Positions 44,098-53,466 of a stretch of 64,000 bases of DNA are shown one piece after another. The DNA is from Deltaproteobacteria bacterium (GTDB lineage Bacteria > Desulfobacterota > Syntrophobacteria > BM002): NCBI GenBank assembly GCA_019309045.1, contig JAFDGZ010000001.1, positions 80,843-144,842 on the forward strand, written 5' to 3'. The first letter of the stretch is position 1. Each line of letters begins with the position of its first letter. Under the pieces are notes generated by a model. The model ran no database searches, had not been told where the DNA came from, and saw only the letters and a program-made list of their open reading frames with translations. Made by a program: the position numbers and the translations under genes.

Positions 44098-44799
44098 TCA
44101 CGAAGTTCTTGCAGATTGATTCGCAGCCGTGGCAGGCGCTGGCTCCACGGCAATGATTTTGCTGAGGGGCACCTCCATATCCCCCACGGAGATTATTGGC
44201 ATTGCCCCTCCGAGCTTGACGCCTGTGACAATTCCTGAAGTGCGGCTGCTGACAGTCACTTCTTCTCCGGCAAAATTTTTTGCCAGCACACGAAAAGTAT
44301 AGACCCCTTCCGGCATCAATTGACCGTCGCCGTCGAGGCCATCCCATTCAAAAGAGTGGCTTCCTTTCTCAAGAGCTCCCAGCGGCAGGTTGCGCACCGT
44401 TCTACCCTGGCTGTCCTGGATGGAAACGATGCATTGGCTGACATCCTCATTCAAGACAAATGAGGCAGATGGTATGGAGCTTTCGCTCAGGCGCAGACTG
44501 CTTCCTTCAGCAACTACTTTCTTGCCAATAAGGTTCAGGGCCTGGATCCGAGCCGACGTGCCCTGTCCGTTGAGCATCTGCACCACATTGTCATTGATGT
44601 TGAACAGTTGCTCTAGACTGCTGAACTGAGCCAGCTGGGCTGTAAATTCGGTATTGTCGATGGGGTTTAGGGGATCCTGAAACTGCATCTGGGTGATGAA
44701 CATTTTCAAGAAGTCGCTGCGGCCCAGTTTGTCCCGATGACTCCTGGTGTCAGCCACATGCTGATTCTGCACGATCGGTTCTAGTGCTGCAATTGCCAT
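44098..44799 (-). CDS. flgD: Hook-capping protein FlgD
   Basis: Scaffold at the tip of the growing hook. The 233-residue protein has the N-terminal LGRSDFLKMFITQMQFQDPL and NPIDNTEFTAQLAQFSSLEQ stretch, then the FlgD Ig-like/tudor region (FEWDGLDGDGQLMPEGVYTF). The ATG at 44799 is preceded by GGAGGAGG. It lies between fliK and flgE, the usual order for hook assembly. Confidence 0.95.
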   Translation of the reverse strand: MAIAALEPIVQNQHVADTRSHRDKLGRSDFLKMFITQMQFQDPLNPIDNTEFTAQLAQFSSLEQLFNINDNVVQMLNGQGTSARIQALNLIGKKVVAEGSSLRLSESSIPSASFVLNEDVSQCIVSIQDSQGRTVRNLPLGALEKGSHSFEWDGLDGDGQLMPEGVYTFRVLAKNFAGEEVTVSSRTSGIVTGVKLGGAMPIISVGDMEVPLSKIIAVEPAPATAANQSARTS

Positions 44800-44854
44800 C
44801 AGCTTCCTCCTCCAAGTGGTGCGCTGCCTCCTGCGCTCTAGGCAAGCCTCCTGG

Positions 44855-46330
44855 TCAGGCAAAGAGGTCGACCCTGCGGCCGGAAATTAGACGTTCAACC
44901 TGTTGAACAGATGGCTCCTCTTCACCGGTTCCGGATGGCGCCACGGGTGAGATCCTCGGGGCGCCTCCTCGCTTGTTTTCCTGAAAACGATCCTCATTCA
45001 GCTGAGGGTAAGGCGACCTCTCCCTGTTCACGCTCACTTGAAACGATTCTAGATGCAGGTTGTGTTGGGCCAGGTGCTGTCGAAGTTGCAGCAGATGCGC
45101 TTCAATAAGCTCCTTCACCGCGTGCGACTCCGCCACCAGGGTAGCTGTAAGGTGATCCTTCTTGAGGTGGATCTCGAGTTGAATCTGTCCGAGTTCAGGC
45201 GGATGGAGCCGCAGTCGTGTGCGGTACTGGCCAGCTGAGGCCATGACAAGCAACCGCTGCCCGAGCTGGACAGGCAGCTCGAGAAAAGGAATTCGCCCTG
45301 GTGGAAGCGGACTTTGTACTGCATCCCCCCGGGAGGCACCTGCAGCGGCTGCCGCTGATTCCTGATAAGAAACCAGCAGAGGGTTATCTTTCATGATCGC
45401 CTCCGGGTGCCTGGCAGGCTTTGCCACTTTCACTTTTTGGAAAGTCGAGCAGATCTCCTTGGCGAGACGGCTGGAGGCAGAAAAGACCTTCGCCTGCTGC
45501 GTTGAAGTGCCATCCCCAAGAGTCTGCGCGGCAAACAGGCCAACATCTCCCTCGCCTTCTGAGTCGGCAAACCATGAGGGGGCTACCGAGAAACTCCTCC
45601 TGTCACCTGCAGCCAAGCCATTCTGTTTCTTGACAGGATGCAGGCCGTGATGGAGTCTTATCAGGAAATCATGCGGGGCGGCCGCATCCGGGGCAACTTG
45701 TTGGCCGCTGGCTGTGCTGCCTGCGGAAGCTGCCTGCAGGAATTCCTGCAGGCCTGAACGGCCGCCTCTATCCCAGGATTCGAGTACTTCCAACGCCTGC
45801 TGTCTCAGCGCCAGCAACCTCTCCACAGAGACTTTGCCGGCTTGTGCCGCAGATAATCGCTTCAGGAAAGCCGGCAGCTCTGCTGTTTCTCCCCTGCCTG
45901 CCCCGGCTGCCTGCCGGACAGTTCCTTCCATAAACCGTGAACCACCAGCTGTCAGCAGGGCAGCCAGCAGCATCTGCATATCATTATTGTCGTCCTTTGC
46001 AGAAAATCGTTGGAGCAATCGTTGCAGCTGCTCCTGGCTCACCCCCTGTTCTTCAAAAAATGAGCGAAGCTCCGACGAGGTGGGCCAGGGATAACCTTCT
46101 GCTTCTGCAGGATGATCTAGCCGTTTGTCCTGGAGAACCGCCAGGGCTGCTGTTCCCTGCTCTTCCTCAGCAGTCCGCTGCTGTTGGGGGCAGACAGCCG
46201 AGGTCTTCTCGCGAGCCCTGACTTGACCCAGAGAAAAGGCAAAGCTCCCTTGAGCGTCCTGGCTGGAACTTTCTCCAGCCAGCTGTTCTCCGGAAGGCAG
46301 CGGCAAATTGTTTACTGGAATGGAGTTCAA
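44855..46330 (-). CDS. fliK: Flagellar hook-length control protein FliK
   Basis: Measures hook length and triggers the FlhB switch. About 491 residues: a long Gln/Ala-rich low-complexity N-terminal and middle part and the conserved Flg_hook domain at about 370-460 (TRLRLHPPELGQIQLEIHLK, then TATLVAESHAVKELIEAHLL). I place the start at TTG 46330, which has AGAGG 7 bases upstream and gives MNSIPVNNLPLP; the ATG at 46399 is open but lacks a ribosome site and adds 23 atypical residues. A gap of about 295 bp, without a recognised promoter, lies before it. Confidence 0.9.
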   Translation of the reverse strand: MNSIPVNNLPLPSGEQLAGESSSQDAQGSFAFSLGQVRAREKTSAVCPQQQRTAEEEQGTAALAVLQDKRLDHPAEAEGYPWPTSSELRSFFEEQGVSQEQLQRLLQRFSAKDDNNDMQMLLAALLTAGGSRFMEGTVRQAAGAGRGETAELPAFLKRLSAAQAGKVSVERLLALRQQALEVLESWDRGGRSGLQEFLQAASAGSTASGQQVAPDAAAPHDFLIRLHHGLHPVKKQNGLAAGDRRSFSVAPSWFADSEGEGDVGLFAAQTLGDGTSTQQAKVFSASSRLAKEICSTFQKVKVAKPARHPEAIMKDNPLLVSYQESAAAAAGASRGDAVQSPLPPGRIPFLELPVQLGQRLLVMASAGQYRTRLRLHPPELGQIQLEIHLKKDHLTATLVAESHAVKELIEAHLLQLRQHLAQHNLHLESFQVSVNRERSPYPQLNEDRFQENKRGGAPRISPVAPSGTGEEEPSVQQVERLISGRRVDLFA

Positions 46331-46625
46331 GTTTCTTCCTCTGCTGGCATTCTTTTCTTTGCCCTGCCTTGCAGAGCAACAGATATGCCACCGCAGCATG
46401 AAACTTGATTAGTTGCTATTTCAACATGTTATATCAATCTTTGCGGAAATGGTGTCGAAGAAAGCAGGCAGGAATTTCCAATTTGGCTGAGCACAGGAGA
46501 AAAATCTGCCGGGCCGCCGAGAGGCAACTTGCATGTGGAGATCTGCTGATCTGGCAGCGCATTTTATTGCAGGGCTGGGTGCATCTCACGCCAAGGCAGC
46601 CCCATCTCTGCTGGGAAAGAGCCAC
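46331..46625. other. Gap between motE fusion gene and fliK
   Basis: No supported gene and no match to sigma-54 or sigma-28 promoters. If the ATG at 46399 were the fliK start, the gap would be 226 bp. Confidence 0.3.
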
Positions 46626-47687
46626 CTAGGCCCTGTCCGCCAGTGGTCGCCACTCTTCTCTCACTATGCGCCAATTGTTGTGGTAGCGGCTGAAATCCAG
46701 GGTCTTCACCCCAAAGTCCTGGTAGGCTGTTGAACTGAAGTGCTGTTTGAAAACCACTTCAGCGGAGGAATCCTTCACCTTTGTACTAATGTCGCTGAGA
46801 ACTATGCGCCGCTGCTCCTTTTTCTGGAAGAACCGCTCTTTCTTCTCTTGCCACGCCTGATGATCCATGCCAGCGGGAGTGAACTCAGGATGGTAGCATG
46901 ACAGGTAGGCAGAAAGATCACCTTGCTGCCACGCCTGGCGCCACTTCTCCACCACGCTGAGCAGAGAGTCTCGGCTGACGGCCTGCCCCTCCGAGGCAGC
47001 CAATTTTTTCGGCCGGGAGAGAAGGGCGCTGTTCTGCTGAAGACCTGTTGCTTTTGGCCTGGTTGTGGGGGCTCTACTAGAGCTGCCCCGCAGCTCGCGC
47101 TCGTCGCTGCTCAGCCTCTTGCTGATGCGCGCTGCTTTGTCAGCTTGCATCTGGGCCAGGATTTGGCCGGCAGCACGACCACGCATCCTGGTGATGATCT
47201 GCACAGCGGTCTTCTCATCGAGCTTTTCCATCAGCTTGGCTGCTTTCCCGGGCTCCATGGACTTGTACATGTCAGCCAGCTGCTTCAACCGTTTCTCCCT
47301 GATATTGTTTCTGCTCTGCTGCAGGTTCTCGAGTTCTTTAGCCACCTTTTTCTGCAAAGTCATCAGTTCGGCCAGTTTTGCCGACACCTCCTGCTTGAGG
47401 GCCTGCAATTCAGCTTCTTTCTGCCGAAGCTGCTGTTCTTTTTTCTGGAGCAGCTCGGCAACCTGCATTTCGTCAACTGGTGTCGTCTTGCTCGTGGTGC
47501 CGACCTGCTGCTGATTGTCGGCTGCCTGTGCCGCCGTTGCTCGGAACAGGTCCTTTATCTCAGGATAGCAAATCTCTACAGCGAAAAGTATGGCTTGCAC
47601 AACGAGACAGCCGCACAATATTGCAACCAGCAACTGGACAGGCTGTCGTTTGTGTTGTTGCTTGCTGCTCTGCCGTGCCTGTGTCAT
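46626..47687 (-). CDS. MotE-like protein fused to an NTF2-like domain
   Basis: A 353-residue protein. Residues 18-40 form a membrane anchor; 75-140 a coiled coil; 140-195 an MgtE-N-like region (LADMYKSMEPGKAAKLMEKL, then TRMRGRAAGQILAQMQADKA), the layout of MotE, the periplasmic chaperone of MotC. After a linker, residues 240-353 read as an NTF2/SnoaL-like domain (VVEKWRQAWQQGDLSAYLSC, YHPEF, FKQHFSSTAYQDFGVKTLDF, WRIVREEW) of the kind found at the C-terminus of some L,D-transpeptidase-like proteins. Its place between fliJ and fliK is where motE usually lies. The fusion suggests a wall- or ligand-binding role, which is inference. AAGGAGG precedes the ATG. Confidence 0.8.
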   Translation of the reverse strand: MTQARQSSKQQHKRQPVQLLVAILCGCLVVQAILFAVEICYPEIKDLFRATAAQAADNQQQVGTTSKTTPVDEMQVAELLQKKEQQLRQKEAELQALKQEVSAKLAELMTLQKKVAKELENLQQSRNNIREKRLKQLADMYKSMEPGKAAKLMEKLDEKTAVQIITRMRGRAAGQILAQMQADKAARISKRLSSDERELRGSSSRAPTTRPKATGLQQNSALLSRPKKLAASEGQAVSRDSLLSVVEKWRQAWQQGDLSAYLSCYHPEFTPAGMDHQAWQEKKERFFQKKEQRRIVLSDISTKVKDSSAEVVFKQHFSSTAYQDFGVKTLDFSRYHNNWRIVREEWRPLADRA

Positions 47688-48127
47688 GAGAGCCTCCTTG
47701 CTGCAGTCCTGACGCCAATTTCACCCAATTCTCTCAACTCCTGGCGGGTTTCTTCCCGGAGCCATATCTCTTTTTGCCGTTGCTGCAGGAGCTCCATGGC
47801 CTTCCTGTTCTTCACAGCTTCCAGCAACTTCGAGCGAGCCTCTGCCACCCTGTCTCTCAGCTCCTCCACTGCGGCGGTCTGCCTTTCCAGCTGTGCTTCC
47901 AGGTCTGTCACATAGAGTCGCCAGACTTGCATGAGCTTGCCGGCCAGACCTTTCTGCAAGCCCTGAGCCAACTGCCGGCGTCCTCGGTGCCACCTCTGAA
48001 CAAGTCTTCTGAGCTCACCTTCTGCCAGGAGCAAGCTGCGCTGCAGCCTGGCAAGTTCCATCTCGGCCAGCTCAGCCTGATGGCTGCGGTAGTCGAGTAT
48101 GCTCTGATAGGAAAAACTGAAGGCCAT
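47684..48127 (-). CDS. fliJ: Flagellar export chaperone FliJ
   Basis: Coiled-coil stalk protein of the export ATPase complex. The 147 residues start MAFSFSYQSILDYRSHQAEL and are helical throughout, rich in Arg, Gln and Leu, ending RQELRELGEIGVRTAARRLS. Its stop overlaps the start of the MotE-like gene by 4 bp. The 183-bp gap to fliI is unusual for this pair. Confidence 0.88.
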   Translation of the reverse strand: MAFSFSYQSILDYRSHQAELAEMELARLQRSLLLAEGELRRLVQRWHRGRRQLAQGLQKGLAGKLMQVWRLYVTDLEAQLERQTAAVEELRDRVAEARSKLLEAVKNRKAMELLQQRQKEIWLREETRQELRELGEIGVRTAARRLS

Positions 48128-48310
48128 ACCTTTTCCCAGACAACCAGCTCTGTCCTTATCGGCAAATACTCTAACGGCCCTCTGCCTGGTCGAGCACCAG
48201 CGGGCGGCCGGTCAGCGTCACAAGTTTGCCACAGCAGGTCATGAAGAACTCCGAGTCGAGTGTCTTCTTCAAGAATCAAGGAGAACGCAGTAGTCCGACG
48301 CACATATTAC
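48128..48310. other. Gap between fliI and fliJ
   Basis: 183 bp without a supported gene. A perfect sigma-28 -10 box (GCCGATAA, minus strand, 48156-48163) occurs, but no -35 box lies at the right distance, so no promoter is called. Confidence 0.35.
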
Positions 48311-49624
48311 TCATCGAAAGAGAGCTTGCAGACTCCTGACAGACTCCTCCAGGGAAACCTTTTCGTCAACATCTTGACGGAGATAGTTGTTCAGAGAGTC
48401 GATCATATTGATAGCCTGATCGGTTTCTGAGTTGTTGCCTTTCACGTAGGCTCCGATATTGAGCAGATCCTCAACCTTGCGATAGAGGGCCAGGGTCTGG
48501 CGAAATCGTCCAGCCCCTTCCTGGTGTTGTTCCTCGGTAACCATGGGCATGAGCCTGCTTATGCTGGCCAACACATCTATGGCGGGATAGTGGTTTCTCT
48601 GGGCCAGTTCGCGAGACAGCACCACATGGCCGTCGACCACTGAGCGAACCGCATCGGCTATCGGTTCGCTCATGTCGTCACCTTCCACCAGAACCGTGTA
48701 GAGACCCGTGATGCTGCCGCCATTTTTAACCTTGCCCGCCCGCTCCACAATTCTGGCCAATTGGGCGAAGGTGGTGGGAGTGTATGCCTTCTGCGCTGGG
48801 GGCTCGCCAGCAGCTATTCCCACCTCGCGGCACGCCATGGCAAATCTGGTGAGCGAATCCATCATCAAGAGCACATCTTTGCCCTGCTCCCGAAAATATT
48901 CGGCAATGGTGGTGGCAAGGTAGCCGCCTCTGATCCTTACCAGTGGCGGTTGGTCAGAGGTAGCCACTACCACCACGGACCGTTGCAGCCCTTCCTGGCC
49001 GAGATCATTGACAATGAATTCCTGGACTTCTCTGCCGCGCTCGCCAATGAGACCAATGACTGACACATCTGCAGCGGTGCATCTGGCCATCATTCCTAAC
49101 AAGACACTCTTGCCCACGCCAGATCCGGCCATAATCGCAGCGCGCTGTCCCTTGCCCAGGGTAACCAGGCCGTTTATCGCCCTGATACCCACATCAAGAG
49201 GTTGTCGTATCAGCCCCCGCTCCATAGGGTTGAGAGGTGGACGATAGAGGGGCCGCCTTTCACTCCCCTGCCAACATGGCTTGCCGTCCAGAGGCTCTCC
49301 CAGACCATTCAGAACCCGCCCCAGCAGCCCTTCACCCACTGGCGCCATAGCCTGCGGGGCTGAGGCAACAATCTCGCTGCCAGGGCTGATCCCCCGGAAT
49401 GAGCCGAGAGGCATCAGCAGGGTCTTGCCGTCTCTGAATCCCACCACTTCTGCCTCAACTGGCTCTTCGCTCTCTGCCGTCTTTATCTGACAGAGCCCTC
49501 CCACAGGCAGAGCAGGTCCGTCACCTTCCAGTACAAGTCCCACCACCCTGGTTACCCGGCCACGCAGGCAAATGGTCTCTGTCAGGCTCGCTACCTTCTT
49601 GTAGGGACTCAGATCGAGGTGCAT
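48311..49624 (-). CDS. fliI: Flagellum-specific ATP synthase-like ATPase FliI
   Basis: Export ATPase. The chain has GRVTRVVGLVLEG near the start, Walker A in IMAGSGVGKSVLLGMMA, GLIGERGREVQEFI, Walker B in DVLLMMDSLTRFAMA and the C-terminal helical domain. I use the ATG at 49624 (437 residues), which gives the family-like start MHLDLSPYKK; GTG 49669 adds 15 residues but has AGGAG touching the codon, so the start is uncertain. It follows fliH by 66 bp. Confidence 0.95.
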   Translation of the reverse strand: MHLDLSPYKKVASLTETICLRGRVTRVVGLVLEGDGPALPVGGLCQIKTAESEEPVEAEVVGFRDGKTLLMPLGSFRGISPGSEIVASAPQAMAPVGEGLLGRVLNGLGEPLDGKPCWQGSERRPLYRPPLNPMERGLIRQPLDVGIRAINGLVTLGKGQRAAIMAGSGVGKSVLLGMMARCTAADVSVIGLIGERGREVQEFIVNDLGQEGLQRSVVVVATSDQPPLVRIRGGYLATTIAEYFREQGKDVLLMMDSLTRFAMACREVGIAAGEPPAQKAYTPTTFAQLARIVERAGKVKNGGSITGLYTVLVEGDDMSEPIADAVRSVVDGHVVLSRELAQRNHYPAIDVLASISRLMPMVTEEQHQEGAGRFRQTLALYRKVEDLLNIGAYVKGNNSETDQAINMIDSLNNYLRQDVDEKVSLEESVRSLQALFR

Positions 49625-49690
49625 AGCGGTTTTTGTGTGTTCCCCTCTGTCCGAAAAGGGCTTGGCCACCTCCTGCCAGGAGGGTTTCGA

Positions 49691-50464
49691 TCAGGTTGGA
49701 CCCTGTGTTTCTGTGGGACACTCTATTGCTTGACAGCGAGTTTTTTTGTGGTCTTCGAGAGCCTTGCGCAGCTGCCTCTTGAGGATTTGCCACTGCTTAC
49801 CCAGACGAGCATCAATGATGCCGCAGTCAGTCTCAATGAGGCATCCTCCTCGTTCCACGGCATGGCTTGCTTCCAGGGTAAAGTCCTGCTCGGTTTTCTG
49901 GCTGATCTCAGGGAGAAACTCTTTAACAATCTCAAGATCTTCTGGATGGAGACAGATCTTGGCTCTCTCTGCAGCCGCGGCCTTTTGCAGGGCTAGGCGC
50001 ACAGTCTCCTTTACGGTCTCGGAACTGCAGCACACTTCATGGCGGATGATTTCTTCGGCTAGAGAAATGGCCAGTTCCAGGACTTGCTCCTCTGCCTGCA
50101 CACAGATCTCTGCCTTCCACCTCTCCAGAGCCTCCATGATGCCAACGAGTGAGTCTATTGTGGCAGCCATCTCCTTGCGCGCCAGTTCCAGTCCATCTCG
50201 GTGCCCCTGGGCAAAGCCTTCTTCATAGGCCTGCTGTGCTATTTCAGCCTCATTCTGCTTGGGGCTGTTGCCGAAAGCGTCCTCTCTGCCAAAGGGGCGG
50301 CCTCCGTGGCCCGCCCCAGCTGCTGATACTGGCCCCGCAGGGATGACCACACAGCCATTTTCTGCGCACTGCTGCTCCGCCTCCACAGAGCCGGAAAGAT
50401 CTTCCAATACGAATCTGCGCAGCTCCCCGGCCACGGCCTCTTTCTTGCGGATGCATCTAGACAA
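49691..50464 (-). CDS. fliH: Flagellar assembly protein FliH
   Basis: Regulator of FliI that docks it to the C-ring. The 257 residues include the characteristic AYEEGFAQGHRDGLELARKE (Gly-rich AxxxG pattern), the helical ELAISLAEEIIRHEV, and HPEDLEIVKEFLPE with GGCLIETDCGIIDARLGKQW, the FliH C-terminal core. It starts with TTG 50464 inside the end of fliG, served by a strong GGGGAGG in the last fliG codons, so translation is coupled. Confidence 0.93.
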   Translation of the reverse strand: MSRCIRKKEAVAGELRRFVLEDLSGSVEAEQQCAENGCVVIPAGPVSAAGAGHGGRPFGREDAFGNSPKQNEAEIAQQAYEEGFAQGHRDGLELARKEMAATIDSLVGIMEALERWKAEICVQAEEQVLELAISLAEEIIRHEVCCSSETVKETVRLALQKAAAAERAKICLHPEDLEIVKEFLPEISQKTEQDFTLEASHAVERGGCLIETDCGIIDARLGKQWQILKRQLRKALEDHKKTRCQAIECPTETQGPT

Positions 50465-51464
50465 TCAGATCCTCCCCACCACGGCCGGCAACAATGATTT
50501 TTCCTTCCTCTTCCAGCCGGCGCGCCACCGTAATGATAGTCTGCTGGGCGCGCTCCACATCACTCAACTTGGCAGGCCCCATGACCTCCATATCCTCTCT
50601 CAACATCTGCGCCGCCCGTTCGCTCAGATTTGCAAAGATTTTCTCTTTCAAGGTCTCGGAGGCTGTCTTCAGTGCCAGAATGAGATCGTCATTGGAGATT
50701 TCTTTGAGCAGTACCCGAATGCCTCGATCATCAACATTGACCAGGTCTTCGAAAACAAACATCAATTGCCGAATTTCATCGGCCAGCTCCTGGCCTTCCT
50801 CTTCAATGCGGCCCATGATCTGGCTCTCGGTTTCCTGATCCAACTGATTCATTATTTCCGCAGTAATCTGCACCCCCCCGAGATTGTGATGCTCCACTTC
50901 ACCAGTCTTGGTAATTTCCTCGGCAAGAACTTTTTCGATGTCGGTCAACACTTCAGCAGGAATCTTCTCTAGTCTGGCTATCCTGATGACTACATCCGCC
51001 CGCGACTCTTCTGGTATGAGTTTGACTATCTCCGCCGCGGTCTGGTGCGGCAGATTGGCCAGCACCAGGGCAATGGTCTGCGGATGCTCGTTCTTGATGT
51101 AATTGTAGAGTGTTTGTGGATCTACTTTCCGAAGACTCTCAAAAGGTTTGGGCCTGCGGCTGCGCTCCATGTCCTTCACAAAGGAATCAGCCTCTTTGTC
51201 CAGAACTCTTGCCAGGGTCCGCCTGAAAAAGAAATTACCGAAAAAGGTATTGGGGCTCTTGCCCTCATAGATATCCTTGAATTCCAGGCAGATCTGTTCC
51301 AATATGTCGCTCTCTGGAGCCTGGTTGATAGTGGCCAGGGTTTCGCCCAGCCGTTTCATCTCTTCCTTGTCCAGCCTCTTGAACACTTCACAGGCAGCCT
51401 CTTCACCCAGTCCCAACAGAAAAAGTGCTGCCTTTTCAGGACCTCTCAGCTTCTCTGTGGCCAC
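50457..51464 (-). CDS. fliG: Flagellar motor switch protein FliG
   Basis: Rotor protein that contacts the stator. The 335-residue reading opens with EKAALFLLGLGEE, has the conserved NEHPQTIALVLANLP, then LLKEISNDDLILALKTASET and the charged torque helix in LSERAAQMLREDMEVMGPAK. GTG 51464 is chosen because GAGGAGG lies 7 bases upstream and the product then starts like other FliG proteins; an ATG six codons earlier (51482) overlaps fliF. Identification is secure. Confidence 0.96.
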   Translation of the reverse strand: MATEKLRGPEKAALFLLGLGEEAACEVFKRLDKEEMKRLGETLATINQAPESDILEQICLEFKDIYEGKSPNTFFGNFFFRRTLARVLDKEADSFVKDMERSRRPKPFESLRKVDPQTLYNYIKNEHPQTIALVLANLPHQTAAEIVKLIPEESRADVVIRIARLEKIPAEVLTDIEKVLAEEITKTGEVEHHNLGGVQITAEIMNQLDQETESQIMGRIEEEGQELADEIRQLMFVFEDLVNVDDRGIRVLLKEISNDDLILALKTASETLKEKIFANLSERAAQMLREDMEVMGPAKLSDVERAQQTIITVARRLEEEGKIIVAGRGGEDLIV

Positions 51465-51468
51465 CAAC

Positions 51469-53037
51469 TCACTCCTCCTCATGCAACCAGCCTTTAATGA
51501 GGGCTGCCGTCTTCTCTGGATCCTTCTGAGCCAACTGCATTACCTGCTGCCTCGGCGCCACAGCCGCCAGACTTTCAGGGCTGCCATATTCCACTTCCAG
51601 TCCGCCAGGTTGTTGACTGGTTGGCACTGTGGTCATCATTTGGCCAATTCTACGCATCATTGGCCGCACCACGAAAAAGAAGACCAGGACCACCACCACA
51701 ACTTTGATAAGCGGCCCTGAAAATCTGTTTACGAGGTTCAGCCAGGAGCTGCCGCTCTGCTCTCCAGCTGACATTGCTTCAGGCGGGGCAGCAAAGGCCA
51801 GATTTATGACTTCCACCTGGTCACCACGCTCAGCGTCATAGCCAATGGCTTTCTTGACAATCCCCTCGAAACGCTTCATCTCCTCCTGGGTTCTGGGAAC
51901 ATAGACCTGTTTCACTTTGCCGTCGGCCTCTTTTTGCTGGCGATAAGTTCCATCTATCACCACCGCCGCGGAAAGCCGCTTTATTTCTCCGCTGGCACCG
52001 GTAATCTGTCTGCTCACTCGGTTGATCTCATAGTTGATCACTTCGTTCTGCTTCTTGGAGCTGGTCGAACTCAGGGTGGTACTCCCTGTAGAGTTCTGGC
52101 TGAACTGGTATTTCTCTTCCGGTGCACCTCCCGGCAAAGAGGTCCCACCGGCAGTACTCTCTGTTTGCCGCTGCTCACTGCGGATTACGGCACTTTCTGG
52201 GTCATAGCGCTCTTCTTCAACCTGTATTTTGCGAAAATCAACTTCAGCAGTCACCTTGGCCACGGCATGCCCCGGCCCTGTTACCCGTTCCAGCATCTCC
52301 TGAATGCGCTGCTCCAGGCTGGCTTCGATGCTCCGCTGGTATTCGAGCTGAGAATTGCTGAGAGCCAGGTCGGTGTCGCCACTCTGCCCCTTGTAGAGAA
52401 CACCGCCTTCGATATCCACTACCGTGATATTTTGCGGCTCCAACCCCTCCACTGCACTGGCAACCAGGTGGACAATGCCGTCGATCTGCCTCTTGCTCAA
52501 GGTTCTTCCCTTTTGCAGGCGAAGTACCACGGAGGCAGTAGCGGGTTTTTCATCTTCCACGAACAGGGATTCTCTGGGTGTTACTATGTGGACGCGGGCC
52601 TCCTGAACAGCGTCGAACTGATTTATGGACCTGGCAAGCTCTCCCTGCAGGGCTCGCTGGTAATTGAGCTTCTGCACAAATTCAGTGGTGCCCAGCGGCG
52701 TATTGTCAAAGATTTCGAAGCCCACACCTCCTCCCCGCGGGATGCCAGAACTGGCGAGCTCGAGCCTGAGTTCGTAGACTTTTTCCCTGGGCACCAGCAC
52801 CACCGAGCCGTTCGCCTTCAGCTGATAAGGAACTTTCTCTTGCTTGAGCACATCGACGATTGCTGCGGCATCATCAGCTTCCAGTTGAGAAAACAGCACC
52901 TGGTAGTCGGGCCTGGTACTCCACAGAGCAACTGTGGCCACAGTGCCGATCACCAGACTCAAGCCCAGAGCCGCGCCAAGCTTCTGGCTCATGGGTGCCT
53001 TGACGAACCAATCCTTGAACCCAGCTAGTAATTTCAT
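51469..53037 (-). CDS. fliF: Flagellar MS-ring protein FliF
   Basis: Forms the MS-ring in the inner membrane. The 522 residues have an N-terminal membrane helix (about 22-40), the ring-building domains (YQVLFSQLEADDAAAIVDVL, GSVVLVPREKVYELRLELAS, GVGFEIFDNTPLGTTEFVQK), a Ser/Thr-rich region near 300 and a second membrane helix (about 445-465); the last residues are the FliG-binding tail. The ATG at 53037 has GAGG upstream; TTG 53052 is an alternative. Confidence 0.97.
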   Translation of the reverse strand: MKLLAGFKDWFVKAPMSQKLGAALGLSLVIGTVATVALWSTRPDYQVLFSQLEADDAAAIVDVLKQEKVPYQLKANGSVVLVPREKVYELRLELASSGIPRGGGVGFEIFDNTPLGTTEFVQKLNYQRALQGELARSINQFDAVQEARVHIVTPRESLFVEDEKPATASVVLRLQKGRTLSKRQIDGIVHLVASAVEGLEPQNITVVDIEGGVLYKGQSGDTDLALSNSQLEYQRSIEASLEQRIQEMLERVTGPGHAVAKVTAEVDFRKIQVEEERYDPESAVIRSEQRQTESTAGGTSLPGGAPEEKYQFSQNSTGSTTLSSTSSKKQNEVINYEINRVSRQITGASGEIKRLSAAVVIDGTYRQQKEADGKVKQVYVPRTQEEMKRFEGIVKKAIGYDAERGDQVEVINLAFAAPPEAMSAGEQSGSSWLNLVNRFSGPLIKVVVVVLVFFFVVRPMMRRIGQMMTTVPTSQQPGGLEVEYGSPESLAAVAPRQQVMQLAQKDPEKTAALIKGWLHEEE

Positions 53038-53055
53038 TGGTAAGGTCCTCAACGG

Positions 53056-53349
53056 TTAGAACTGCATCCGCATGATCTCTCGATAGGCCTCGATCAATTT
53101 GTTTCTCACTGCAGTGGCCAGACGAAAGGAGAGTTCGGCCTTGGATGTGGCCAGCATTACCTCATGAATGTTGGCTGAAGCTCCAGAGGCAAATTCCTCT
53201 GCTGCCCTGTCTGCCTGTTTGAGCTGGGCATCCAACTGGTTCCAGACCTGCTTCAAGGTTGAGCCAAAGCTGGAATTCTCCGTTCTCTTTCCAGAGCCAC
53301 CCTGTCTGGTCAACTCATGGTTCGCTGTCACCTGTCCGATGGTTGTCAT
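53056..53349 (-). CDS. fliE: Hook-basal body protein FliE
   Basis: Links the MS-ring to the rod. The 97-residue protein has the FliE pattern: SFGSTLKQVWNQLDAQLKQA, then NIHEVMLATSKAELSFRLAT and the end RNKLIEAYREIMRMQF. GGGAGG lies 8 bases upstream of the ATG. Order flgB-flgC-fliE-fliF is standard. Confidence 0.96.
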   Translation of the reverse strand: MTTIGQVTANHELTRQGGSGKRTENSSFGSTLKQVWNQLDAQLKQADRAAEEFASGASANIHEVMLATSKAELSFRLATAVRNKLIEAYREIMRMQF

Positions 53350-53466
53350 CCTGCCATCCTCCCCTGAACAGCATGTTTCATACCCCTAAAAGGGATGTTG
53401 CTGTTTTGCAAACCTGGCTGCCGTCTCAGCCGGCAGCCGTTAAAGGCAAACCTAGACGAGCCAGCT

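Noticed and set aside
46400..46625. A promoter upstream of fliK
   Set aside because: Every GG/GC pair checked on the minus strand had the wrong spacing for sigma-54, and no sigma-28 box was present.
48156..48163. A perfect sigma-28 -10 box (GCCGATAA, minus strand) between fliI and fliJ
   Set aside because: At the required 11-base spacing the -35 position reads GAGGGCCG, with no resemblance to the consensus.
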